Below, piece by piece: positions 1 to 8,516 of a stretch of 64,000 nt of DNA (position 1 is its first letter; every line of letters starts with the position of its first letter). Both the position numbers and the translations under genes were made by a program. The notes under the pieces were generated by a model. It made no database searches. It worked only from the letters and a program-made list of their open reading frames with translations, and was not told where the DNA came from. Source of the stretch: Gammaproteobacteria bacterium (lineage in GTDB: Bacteria > Pseudomonadota > Gammaproteobacteria > Pseudomonadales > Cellvibrionaceae). Location: the NCBI GenBank assembly GCA_004172865.1, contig SEBV01000004.1, positions 161,726 through 225,725 on the forward strand. The letters are read 5' to 3'.

Positions 1-247
1 TATAGATAGTTACGAAAAGTTTGTATGCGTTAATAAACCATTGGCGGCCTAGCAAAATTTTATGGCTATTTTTATGGCGTCGCAATTACCAAAGTTTACG
101 AACTTATCCAAAACCAAACCAAGCAAACCTTTTGTTCATACGATGCGCGTACTAGAATAGACGGCTTGCTCATCTATTCGCACGATTGTGTTCACTACGA
201 CCCGCAAAGCTAATAGAAAATAGAGTCGACATTCTTGAGGTTTAGTA

Positions 248-2272
248 ATGCACGCCCGGTTTTCGTACAAATCTTTTTGCACCAGTTTGCTGTTGAGTTT
301 TTTAATTGTCTCTTTTGCACAAGCTGCAACCAAGCCTGATGCCCGCAAAGTAAAACCCAAAACCCAAACTCCTGCTCCTACTGTGGTTTCGTCCACACCC
401 GTATCTGCTGCGCGTAAAGCCGAACGGATTTACTACATGGAAGCGCAAGCAGCTTTAGATAAAAAGCAGTTCACTCGCTATCGCGAATTATTGCCGCAGT
501 TAAAAAATTACCCGCTAGTTGCCTATCTGGAATATCAGGAACTTGGCGAACGTTTAATGGCACTGCCCACAAAAGAAGTTGAACAATTTTTTAATCGCTA
601 TCCAAATTCTTATGTCGGCGAACGTTTACGTCATCGCTGGTTGCGCGCATTGGCTATTAAAGAATTGTGGCCTGAATATTTACGCTTTTATGATAAGAAT
701 CTTACCGATCCTGAACTTGCCTGTTTAAATTTACGCGCACGCCTTGCAATGGGCGATAAGACCGCACTGAAAGATGTTGAAGCTTTATGGAACATTGAAA
801 AGCAGCAATCTACTGCTTGCGAGCCAGTATTTAATGAATGGAAACGCGCTGGTTATTTAACACCGCAATTAATGTGGAGCCGCCATCTCAAAGCTGTTAA
901 GGCCGATGAAATAAGTCTTGCGGTAAGCCTCGCTAAAGAGATGGAACCAGTTCAGCAAACTTACGCGGTTCTTTATGAAAACGTTTCGCAAAACCCGCGT
1001 TTAATTTTGCAAACCGAAAACTTTAAAACACAGAATGCCGAAACTCGCGCGAGCATCGTTTTAGGTCTTGAAAAGTATTCGCAGACTGATGCTGAAGAAA
1101 CCGCTGCACTGTGGAAAACTTATTCCAGCCGCACTGATTTTACTGAAGACGAAAAATTAAATATTACCTACGCCATTGCACGCCAGTTGTTACGTCAGGA
1201 TCACGGTCAAGAAGCTGAAAAAATAGTTACCGCAAACCCAAACTTAAGTCGTCCTGATTTAATGGAAGCCTTAATCCGCGAAGCTTTACAGCAAAAAGAT
1301 TGGGAAAAGGCCTTTCGCTGGGTTTCACGTTTGCCCGCCGATAGTAAGAAAACCGAGCGTTGGACTTATTGGCAAGGCCGGATTATGGATCAACTTAATA
1401 TTAAGATGGTCGATGGAAAAACACCGAAAGATTTTTACACCGATGTTGCAAATACGCGCAGTTTTTACGGATTTTTAGCATCTGATAAATTGGGCATTAG
1501 CTATAGCTTGCTCGACAAACCATTGCCAATTTCTAAAGAGCTGATGAACAAAGTTGAGTCTGATGCTGGCATTCAACGCGCACGGGAATTTTATTTACTC
1601 GGTAATTTACCCTCGGCAAATCGCGAGTGGACCTTCACTACAAATCATCTTCCTTCCACTGAAGAAATGGTTGCGGCTGGGCGCCTTGCGGATCGTTGGG
1701 GTTGGTATCGTCAGGCAATTCAAACCATGCAAGATTCAGATTACTGGGATGAGCTTTCAGTGCGCTTCCCTATTCCATTTCATGAACAAGTTAAAGCAGC
1801 TGTTCGCCAAACCACTATTGATCCGCATTTTATTTTTGCAATCGCAAAACAGGAAAGTGCTTTTAATAGTGATGCCGCGTCGCCCGTCGGCGCTATGGGT
1901 TTAATGCAACTCATGCCTGCTACTGCAAAGCAAACGGCTAAAAAAGCTGGCTTGCTTTTTAGGCCGCAAGACTTATTGCAAGCCGATAAAAATATCACTT
2001 TAGGTAGTCGTTATTTAGATGAACTAATGGGAGCTTTTGCGGGCAACCGTATATTGGCTTCAGCGGCTTACAATGCAGGGCCATCGCGTGTAAAACAATG
2101 GTTGAATAAGGATGAAAATAAATTGCCTTACGATGTGTGGATAGAAACAATTCCCTACAAGGAAACTCGTTTCTACGTACAAAACGTTTTATCTTTTGCA
2201 GTGATTTACGCTTATAGAACGGGCAGTAAGCAGCCGTTTATTACACCGCAAGAAGCAGCGCAAACGCTTTAA
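248..2272 (+). CDS. slt: Soluble lytic murein transglycosylase (Slt70 family)
   Basis: Periplasmic enzyme that cleaves the MurNAc-GlcNAc bond of peptidoglycan, leaving 1,6-anhydro-MurNAc ends. The 674 residues begin with a signal peptide (hydrophobic run LLLSFLIVSFAQA, likely cut near residue 27). A long alpha-helical region of about 470 residues follows, as in the doughnut-shaped Slt70 superhelix. The C-terminal GH23 domain shows the catalytic Glu in AKQESAFN (about residue 536), then GAMGLMQLMPATA and AAYNAGPSRV. Length is close to E. coli Slt (about 645). The ATG at 248 has TTGAGG 7 bases upstream. It converges on cheV and shares a terminator with it. The family assignment is firm. Confidence 0.95.
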   Translation: MHARFSYKSFCTSLLLSFLIVSFAQAATKPDARKVKPKTQTPAPTVVSSTPVSAARKAERIYYMEAQAALDKKQFTRYRELLPQLKNYPLVAYLEYQELGERLMALPTKEVEQFFNRYPNSYVGERLRHRWLRALAIKELWPEYLRFYDKNLTDPELACLNLRARLAMGDKTALKDVEALWNIEKQQSTACEPVFNEWKRAGYLTPQLMWSRHLKAVKADEISLAVSLAKEMEPVQQTYAVLYENVSQNPRLILQTENFKTQNAETRASIVLGLEKYSQTDAEETAALWKTYSSRTDFTEDEKLNITYAIARQLLRQDHGQEAEKIVTANPNLSRPDLMEALIREALQQKDWEKAFRWVSRLPADSKKTERWTYWQGRIMDQLNIKMVDGKTPKDFYTDVANTRSFYGFLASDKLGISYSLLDKPLPISKELMNKVESDAGIQRAREFYLLGNLPSANREWTFTTNHLPSTEEMVAAGRLADRWGWYRQAIQTMQDSDYWDELSVRFPIPFHEQVKAAVRQTTIDPHFIFAIAKQESAFNSDAASPVGAMGLMQLMPATAKQTAKKAGLLFRPQDLLQADKNITLGSRYLDELMGAFAGNRILASAAYNAGPSRVKQWLNKDENKLPYDVWIETIPYKETRFYVQNVLSFAVIYAYRTGSKQPFITPQEAAQTL

Positions 2273-2292
2273 ATAATCTATTATTATTACTC

Positions 2293-2320
2293 AAAAAAAA
2301 TGCCCACATGGGCATTTTTT
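2293..2320. terminator. Bidirectional intrinsic terminator between slt and cheV
   Basis: Hairpin TGCCCACATGGGCA at 2301-2314, preceded by a run of eight A and followed by six T, so it has a U-tract in both directions. It lies between the convergent genes slt and cheV and touches the cheV stop codon. Confidence 0.85.
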
Positions 2321-3260
2321 ATTCTTTGTTGATTACTTGTCGCAAACGTTTTTGGACAACTTTCGCCAATTCATCTGGCTGGAATTTGGAGAGAAAATCA
2401 TCGCACCCAACTTTTTCCACCATGGCTTTATTAAAACTGCCACTCAAAGATGTATGTAAAACAACATAAAGATCTTTCAACGTTGGATCTTTGCGGATTT
2501 CAGCAGTAAGTCGATAGCCATCCATCTCAGGCATTTCAGCATCGGTTATGAGCATCAATATTTCATCATCGAGATTGCGGCCTTCACGTATCCATTGCTG
2601 TAATTGATTCAAAGCTTTTAAACCATCCTGAACATACATCACTTCAATGCCCAGGTTTTGCAAAGTACCTTGTACTTGATTGACTGCGGTCGGTGAATCA
2701 TCAGCCATCAATACTTTCAGTTTTCGTCTCCTAGCTTCAGCGGCCAGATCCGAATCTAACACCTGATCAGAGACCTGGGTGTTGTAGGGAATGATGTCCG
2801 CCAAGACGCGTTCAACATCCAGAACTTCTACCAACTGATCATCAAGTCGTGTGATTGCTGTTAAAAAATGGCCGCGACCTGTGCCTTTGGGCGGTGGCAA
2901 AATAACTTCCCAATTGAGGTTAACGATGCGATCAACAGCGCCAATTAAAAACGCCTGCACTGAGCGGTTGTATTCCGCCACTATAAGATTGGCATTGGTA
3001 AGATCTGTTAGCGCACCCGCGCCTATCGCCGCACTCAAATCTATAACCGGAACCGTCTGACCTCGTAAATAAGCGACACCTTTTACATGTGGATGACTGT
3101 GAGGAACCGCGCGCAACACAGGCACCTTGACCACTTCTTGTACTTTAAAAACATTAATCGCAAATAACTGCCGTCCTCTTAAGCGGAACATTAAGAGTTC
3201 AAGGCGATTTTCACCAACTAACCTGGTGCGCTGATCAATGGAATCCAATAACTTTGACAT
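2319..3260 (-). CDS. cheV: Chemotaxis coupling/response-regulator protein CheV
   Basis: 313-residue CheW-REC fusion that couples chemoreceptors to CheA and can be phosphorylated by it. The CheW-like domain covers about residues 15-165 (FAINVFKVQEVV, VAYLRGQTVPVIDL). The receiver covers about 182-305, with the acidic pair MADDSP, the phospho-acceptor Asp in ITDAEMPEMDGY and the Lys in LSKFQ. The Pro that usually follows that Lys is Phe, as in many CheV proteins. The gene stands alone, divergent from the EAL-HDOD gene, and faces slt. No sigma-28 or sigma-54 promoter could be recognised in the 190-base divergent region. Confidence 0.93.
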   Translation of the reverse strand: MSKLLDSIDQRTRLVGENRLELLMFRLRGRQLFAINVFKVQEVVKVPVLRAVPHSHPHVKGVAYLRGQTVPVIDLSAAIGAGALTDLTNANLIVAEYNRSVQAFLIGAVDRIVNLNWEVILPPPKGTGRGHFLTAITRLDDQLVEVLDVERVLADIIPYNTQVSDQVLDSDLAAEARRRKLKVLMADDSPTAVNQVQGTLQNLGIEVMYVQDGLKALNQLQQWIREGRNLDDEILMLITDAEMPEMDGYRLTAEIRKDPTLKDLYVVLHTSLSGSFNKAMVEKVGCDDFLSKFQPDELAKVVQKRLRQVINKE

Positions 3261-3451
3261 TCAATAGCCACTTCTATAATTAAATAGAGTATTTGGGCGA
3301 AAGCACCCAGTCCTCGGATGAGTATAGGTACAAATAATCCATGCCGCTAAAAAATTGTCGCCCGCGTCCTATTTATAATGTCGTCATAATTTGTATAGCA
3401 AATATATCCAGCTACACTTGAGTTATATTTCGCGGAAGCTATACCTCAACT

Positions 3452-4687
3452 ATGCCCAACTCTCTGCCACTTTTAGCGCGACAACCTATTTTCAATACAA
3501 AAATGAAGGTTGTTGCCTACGAATTATTGTGCCGCACAAGCCACGTAAATCGTGCTGAGTTCAGCAATGGCGATGCCGCCAGTTCGCAGGTTTTGCTTAA
3601 TGCATTTACAGAACTTTCCATTACTAATGTGGTGGGAAAACATCTAGCATTTATTAATTTCACTCGCAATCTGCTACAAACTCCTCCGCCCTTTGATCGC
3701 AATCAATTAGTTGTCGAAGTATTGGAACGCCAAAAAGTTGATGGTGCAATGTTGCATGCGTTAAAAGTATTACGCGAGAATAAATATACGATTGCGCTCG
3801 ATGATTTTGTACTTACGCCTGAAACGGAAAGTCTCATCCCTTACGCCGATATTATTAAGCTAGACGTACTACAACTTTCCCCAGAAGAAATTTTGGAACA
3901 CATAAAATTCCTTAAACCTTTTAGTGTTAAATTACTTGCTGAAAAAGTAGAAACTTATGAAATGCTGGAGTTTTGCAAATCGGCAGGTTTCGATTTATTT
4001 CAAGGATATTTTCTCGCGCGCCCGCAAATTATTACCGGGCGAAAAATGTCTGACAACAAGCAATCCGTGTTGCAATTATTGGCCGCATTGCAGGACCCAG
4101 ATATAGCCGTGGAAAAAGTTGAAAAGATGTTAGCACGCGATACTGTCTTGAGTTTTAAATTATTGCGACTTGTAAATTCAGCAGCTTTTGGACTTGCCCG
4201 CAAAGTCGATTCACTTAGACAAGCCATAATGTTACTTGGGTTAAACAAAATAAAAAATTGGGTAAATATTCTCGCCATGTCTAACCTTGGCGACAAGCCC
4301 CATGAATTAAGTGTTTCTGCATTGACGCGTGCGCGCATGTGTGAATTAATTGCCAATGAATTAAATGGCAAAGACAAGCCGGATGGATTTTTTACCGTGG
4401 GTCTGCTCTCAACGCTGGATGCATTTATGGATGCACCCATGACCACCTTGTTAGACAGTATTTCGCTGAGCAAACATATAAACGATGCCATTCTCAACCA
4501 ACTCGGCAGTGAAGGCAAAGTGCTGGAAATTACTACCAATTACGAGAAAGGCGATTGGGAAAATATCGATTGGGATTATTTGGCAAGCAACAACATCAAC
4601 CCGGAAAAGCTTGCGCAGATTTACATTGAGACATTGGAATGGGTAGATAAAACGATAAACGAATTGGGAATCGGCGAAAACAAATAA
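3452..4687 (+). CDS. EAL-HDOD (YuxH-like) cyclic-di-GMP signalling protein
   Basis: 411 residues with an N-terminal EAL-type domain (about 5-195) and a C-terminal HDOD domain (about 200-390: DTVLSFKLLRLVNSAAFG, LRQAIMLLGLNKIKNWV). In the EAL part, AYELLCR replaces EAL, ALDDFVLTPET replaces the DDFGTGY loop, and IKLD, LAEKVE and FQGYFLARP remain. Many metal-binding positions therefore survive while loop 6 is altered, so hydrolysis of c-di-GMP cannot be decided from sequence. EAL-HDOD proteins elsewhere act in motility and biofilm control. It is divergent from cheV, which fits that theme. No strong Shine-Dalgarno is visible. Confidence 0.85.
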   Translation: MPNSLPLLARQPIFNTKMKVVAYELLCRTSHVNRAEFSNGDAASSQVLLNAFTELSITNVVGKHLAFINFTRNLLQTPPPFDRNQLVVEVLERQKVDGAMLHALKVLRENKYTIALDDFVLTPETESLIPYADIIKLDVLQLSPEEILEHIKFLKPFSVKLLAEKVETYEMLEFCKSAGFDLFQGYFLARPQIITGRKMSDNKQSVLQLLAALQDPDIAVEKVEKMLARDTVLSFKLLRLVNSAAFGLARKVDSLRQAIMLLGLNKIKNWVNILAMSNLGDKPHELSVSALTRARMCELIANELNGKDKPDGFFTVGLLSTLDAFMDAPMTTLLDSISLSKHINDAILNQLGSEGKVLEITTNYEKGDWENIDWDYLASNNINPEKLAQIYIETLEWVDKTINELGIGENK

Positions 4688-4939
4688 TTAAGATTTAGTA
4701 AGCTTAGCAAAAAACTTATCAACATCCTCTGCAGTAAATGGCCAGCTCAATTCTTCAGCACTATCCGGTGCTCCAACTACCGGAATTCGCACTCCATAAC
4801 TCTGAATAAGTTTGTCGCTCTCAGCAATATCAACTTCTATTAATTTGAATTGAAACTGTCCAAGCAGCGGCCACAAGATAACTTTTGCCTGCTCGCATAA
4901 ATGACAACCGAGAGTTGAATACAAATAAACACTTGCCAC
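4688..4939 (-). CDS. Glutaredoxin-like (DUF836) thioredoxin-fold protein
   Basis: Small thioredoxin-fold protein: YLYSTLGCHLCEQAKVIL carries a CxxC pair, followed by VDIAESDKLIQSYGVRIPVV with the cis-Pro region. This is typical of the DUF836 glutaredoxin-like family of about 80 residues. I prefer the GTG at 4939, which gives 83 residues and sits five bases after the stop of the upstream FHA gene. A TTG at 4969 would add ten residues and overlap that gene by 26 bases. The redox partner is unknown. Tight linkage suggests co-transcription with the FHA protein. Confidence 0.8.
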   Translation of the reverse strand: MASVYLYSTLGCHLCEQAKVILWPLLGQFQFKLIEVDIAESDKLIQSYGVRIPVVGAPDSAEELSWPFTAEDVDKFFAKLTKS

Positions 4940-4943
4940 AGAA

Positions 4944-5801
4944 TTAGCGCTTGAAAATAAATGCGGCAATGACCACCGCAGCTAAAATTCCCAGAAAAAT
5001 CAAACCACTTTTTCCGCGAGTACTGGTTGATTCCGGCAAAGGTTCTTTTTTAGCGAAATTATGTTGAATCGCAAATTTTTCAGGTACAGGAGCAGGTTTT
5101 GCTGGCGCAGGCCGTACTGCTTGCACAGATACTAGCGGCACAGTGCGAACTGTGGTTTTTGCCATTTCATCTGCTGGGCCCATAACACCAAAAGTCAGAG
5201 CATCAAAACGCAACTCATCACCACGCTTAACACGCGCTTCCATAACTTGCTTACCGTTGAGGAAGGTTCCGTTTGCCGAACCTAGATCCTTAACGAAAAG
5301 TGCGCCATCGATAATTTGCAGCTGGGCGTGGCGACGCGACAAATGCGCTGCTGCCAAACTGATATCGCAATCGGCGGCGCGACCAATGACTGTGGTGTCT
5401 TTTAAAGGGAAAACCCGATTCGCCAAGGCTGTGTGATTCGCCTTAAGCGCCCACCCAGTGCTAGGTACTGCCCGCAATTGCGTAGCGTTAGCAGTTTCAC
5501 TGGCTTTTGACTCGATTTTAGGGTCGATAACCACCAACTCAATTGTGCCCAGACTAATCTCATCGTCGACTTTCAGAGTGCATGTACCTATAACTTCAGA
5601 CATGTTGACGCGTACTGGTTTGAGCGGTTGCAGGTTTTTTAAGGTAAGGGTTTCGTGGGTGACGTGAACTTCAAAATGCTTGTCGGCGATATAGGGGTCA
5701 TCTACAACAAGATCATTGGTTGCGGAGCGTCCCACGGTAATCATAGGTTCCACCAACCAGACAGAATTATACTTATTATTTTTGTAGCGAATCTTCAACA
5801 T
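4944..5801 (-). CDS. Double-FHA, C-terminally membrane-anchored protein
   Basis: 285 residues with two FHA phosphothreonine-binding domains. The first is about 15-95 (ITVGRSATNDLVVDDPYIADKHFEV). The second is about 118-205 (TVIGRAADCDISL, LSRRHAQL, DLGSANGTFLNG) and has all canonical GR, SRRH and SANGT residues. The first has DKHF in place of SRRH and may not bind phosphopeptide. A Pro/Ala-rich linker leads to one hydrophobic segment at about 265-283 (LIFLGILAAVVIAAFIF) and a KR end, so it looks tail-anchored with the FHA domains in the cytoplasm. No Ser/Thr kinase is encoded nearby. Confidence 0.85.
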   Translation of the reverse strand: MLKIRYKNNKYNSVWLVEPMITVGRSATNDLVVDDPYIADKHFEVHVTHETLTLKNLQPLKPVRVNMSEVIGTCTLKVDDEISLGTIELVVIDPKIESKASETANATQLRAVPSTGWALKANHTALANRVFPLKDTTVIGRAADCDISLAAAHLSRRHAQLQIIDGALFVKDLGSANGTFLNGKQVMEARVKRGDELRFDALTFGVMGPADEMAKTTVRTVPLVSVQAVRPAPAKPAPVPEKFAIQHNFAKKEPLPESTSTRGKSGLIFLGILAAVVIAAFIFKR

Positions 5802-5961
5802 GGTAAAAATGACCTAAAACAATTTGTAGGCGGGATGATGCTATAGGCCACCACCCTTTTCAAGCACCTAAATGCTGCTTTTTCCCTGACTCAAACGGCA
5901 GGCAGCGAGTGAATGCCCTCTATATAACCTTTTGCCGTTAAATGACACTCAATCGTCCAAT

Positions 5962-6705
5962 TCACGGCAAAAACAGCTTAAAGCTCCCACCACCCAAATC
6001 GCTGAGGTTACTTAGGCGAATAAATCCCTGACGTGATTTGTCTTTATGCATTTGTGAAACTTTATTTGCAAATAATAAACCGAGGTGCGGCCTGCCACCT
6101 GCAAAATTCGTTCGTGACTCTGCAAATGTGGATGCATTCAACATGTCATCTGGATAACCGGGGCCATCGTCCTCAATAGAAATACATAATCCTTCGATGG
6201 TTTTTTGTGCAGATATTTTTAATTTTTGTTTAGAGTAGCGCGCGCAATTCACGATGATGTTATTGACAACGCCGCCCACCAAATCGCTATCAAAATAACC
6301 TATTAAATCTTCATCGCACTCCAACATTAATTCGATATTGCGCGATTGCAGCAACTCGAAATTGCGCGCTATTTGCTCACTTAAAATATCTACCACAATA
6401 ACTTCATCTATGTGAACCCGAACATTATCGTGATCCAATCGGTACAACGATAAAAGCTGTACAAGCTCGCTGTTGATACGCGCCGCTTCATATTCAAGTA
6501 TCGAATAGGACTTTGCGTGCTCTTGATTTTGTGGTGGATACTTTGACATTACATCCGCTAATGTATTTATCAACATTCCCAGGGAATTTTTCATGTCGTG
6601 CACGCTGGATGCCAGCACAAATGAAAAACTTACCTCTTGTGATTCCTGATGCATTTTATGATCTGCAGAAATCGTATCTGAATTATTTTTAATATTGTCA
6701 CTCAT
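5962..6705 (-). CDS. Soluble sensor histidine kinase (HisKA/HATPase)
   Basis: 247-residue kinase without membrane segments or a sensor domain. The H-box is SSVHDMKNSLGML (His36). The ATP-binding region has NNIIVNCARYS (N-box), EDDGPGYP (G1) and GRPHLGLLFANKV (a G2-like loop). It lies 12 bases after the REC-TPR regulator gene and is surely co-transcribed with it. The lack of an input domain suggests its activity is set by a partner, most likely that regulator. The physiological signal is unknown. Confidence 0.85.
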   Translation of the reverse strand: MSDNIKNNSDTISADHKMHQESQEVSFSFVLASSVHDMKNSLGMLINTLADVMSKYPPQNQEHAKSYSILEYEAARINSELVQLLSLYRLDHDNVRVHIDEVIVVDILSEQIARNFELLQSRNIELMLECDEDLIGYFDSDLVGGVVNNIIVNCARYSKQKLKISAQKTIEGLCISIEDDGPGYPDDMLNASTFAESRTNFAGGRPHLGLLFANKVSQMHKDKSRQGFIRLSNLSDLGGGSFKLFLP

Positions 6706-6717
6706 AAGATCACCACA

Positions 6718-8358
6718 TTAACTCACAGGTTTTTCGGAAGCTATTCCACGTAATACATCTTCCAATTGCCGGAAGCGACGAAATTGCACATGATCATCTG
6801 GAATAATCTTGCGAATATAATCAATAAGAAATTGCATGTTTGTAATTAGCTGCCGATTACCGGGTTCTTTCTTAAACTGCCCTAATAGTGCTTGTACCAA
6901 ATTTAGGCGCATACCTATATGCTGCGGCAAACTTTGCAAAGCACTGGTAAAACAATCTATCGCACGAGAAAAATCTTTTGCATCGTAATACGCAATACCA
7001 TCTTTGTTAATTTGCGCTACAAAAGCTTTATTTTTAGTGCTGCATGGTTCTTCTAACAAGCAATCTATTTTTTGCAAATCTTCTTCATTATCGGCATATT
7101 CACTTAAAAGCTCGCTAACAATTTTATTGGCTTTATCCGTATTTCCTGTTTCGCGCAGCGCTTTTACAAATTCAATTTTAAGGTCAAGATCATTTGCAAC
7201 GTCGTCGGCATCCATTAATTTTTGCGCGTTTAATAAAGCTTCGGCACTGCGCCTATCTTCTCCTGATACGGCGTGCAGTTGTGATTCCAACAAATAGCTA
7301 TTTATTTTATTTTTATTGGTTTTGCCAAAACGATTTGGTATTTCCGCAGCAATCTTTAAAGCATCCCGCAATGCTTGTGTCGCAGCGTTTTTATCGGTCT
7401 TGGAAAACTCAATTGCTGATCGCGAAAATTTCTCATGAAAAACAACATCATCGTGACAAGAATTTTCGCCCAGCTTAACCGCTTTACGAAAGGAATTTGC
7501 TGAAAGCATTAATTCATTATTTTTTAGCGCTACATCGCCCAATTGCTGCTGCCGTAGAATAGAAAGTGGCGATATTTCAGTAGCTTGCTGTAGAACTTTT
7601 TGTTGACCCTGAGAATCCCCACGTTCGGCCATAATATCGGCAAGGAGATCATAAGCTTTTAAACACAAAGGATTAAACTGAATAATTTCTTCTAACCATT
7701 GTTGCGCACTTAATGAGTCGCCTTGTAATTTTTTGACTTGCGCCATGCCCAACATAGCCCAATCAAGCTGCCGAACTTCGAGAATTTGGCGGTATAAATC
7801 TTCAGCTTTTTCTAATTCGCCCAATTGCAATAAAAGTTTTCCTAAAATTTTTAGACAAGGGCTGGTGTATCGGCTGCCAGAGGCAATTTCTGTTTCACAC
7901 AAAGAAACTGCAGTTTCAAAAGCTTTTTCTTTAATGGCATTATAAATAGGCGCGAGTGCTAATCGTTGCTTAAATAAGCGTTCAAGTCGCTGACCGAGTG
8001 TTTGCCCGGTGATGGGTTTTGTAAGATAGGCATCCGGCTCATAATCATAGGCAGCCATAATGATATTTTTATTGGACTCAGCAGATACCAACACAAATAA
8101 GCTGTCGCTATTTAAATTGGGCTGATGTCGTAACACTTCCAATATTTGCTGACCAGTTTTTCCTTTGCCTAAATTTTGATCGCATAAAATAATATCGTAA
8201 ACTTTAGCGGTGCAGCAACGCATGGCTTCGTTGCTTGAAGCGGCTGAATCAACCATACCCACGCCAAAATTTTGCAGCATTTTTGACAAAGTTATGCGAA
8301 AGCTTTCAAAGTCGTCGACGACCAGAGCTTGCAGTTTTGCGTAGGGATTTTCAGCCAT
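6718..8358 (-). CDS. Response regulator with N-terminal REC and TPR repeats
   Basis: 546 residues. The receiver domain is about 10-130 (LVVDDFESFR; phospho-acceptor D60 in ILCDQNLGKGKTGQ; Lys in YLTKPITG). A long array of TPR helices follows (for example KAEDLYRQILEVRQLDWAMLGMAQ, AYDLLADIMAERGD, AIDCFTSALQSLPQHIGMRLNL). There is no DNA-binding or enzymatic output domain, so the output is probably protein-protein interaction. First gene of a two-gene operon with the kinase at 5962-6705; GGAGAG lies just upstream of the ATG. Confidence 0.88.
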   Translation of the reverse strand: MAENPYAKLQALVVDDFESFRITLSKMLQNFGVGMVDSAASSNEAMRCCTAKVYDIILCDQNLGKGKTGQQILEVLRHQPNLNSDSLFVLVSAESNKNIIMAAYDYEPDAYLTKPITGQTLGQRLERLFKQRLALAPIYNAIKEKAFETAVSLCETEIASGSRYTSPCLKILGKLLLQLGELEKAEDLYRQILEVRQLDWAMLGMAQVKKLQGDSLSAQQWLEEIIQFNPLCLKAYDLLADIMAERGDSQGQQKVLQQATEISPLSILRQQQLGDVALKNNELMLSANSFRKAVKLGENSCHDDVVFHEKFSRSAIEFSKTDKNAATQALRDALKIAAEIPNRFGKTNKNKINSYLLESQLHAVSGEDRRSAEALLNAQKLMDADDVANDLDLKIEFVKALRETGNTDKANKIVSELLSEYADNEEDLQKIDCLLEEPCSTKNKAFVAQINKDGIAYYDAKDFSRAIDCFTSALQSLPQHIGMRLNLVQALLGQFKKEPGNRQLITNMQFLIDYIRKIIPDDHVQFRRFRQLEDVLRGIASEKPVS

Positions 8359-8516
8359 AGATTTAATCTCTCCAACGAAACGCCTATTACATATGCAAAC
8401 CTAATTGCAGTAGCGAGGTAAAAATCGGTAATAGGTAAATAAATATATCGGTATGAGAATAGCCCAAGTTTTAAAGGATGTGACAAACAACGGCTAGTTG
8501 CGGATTCGGAAAGATG

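Noticed and set aside
136..396. Minus-strand frame at the left end
   Set aside because: Overlaps the slt start on the opposite strand, has no ribosome site and no recognisable motif.
3261..3451. TATAAT-like element at 3374-3379 between cheV and the EAL-HDOD gene
   Set aside because: No -35 at an acceptable distance; no GG-N10-GC or sigma-28 motif either.
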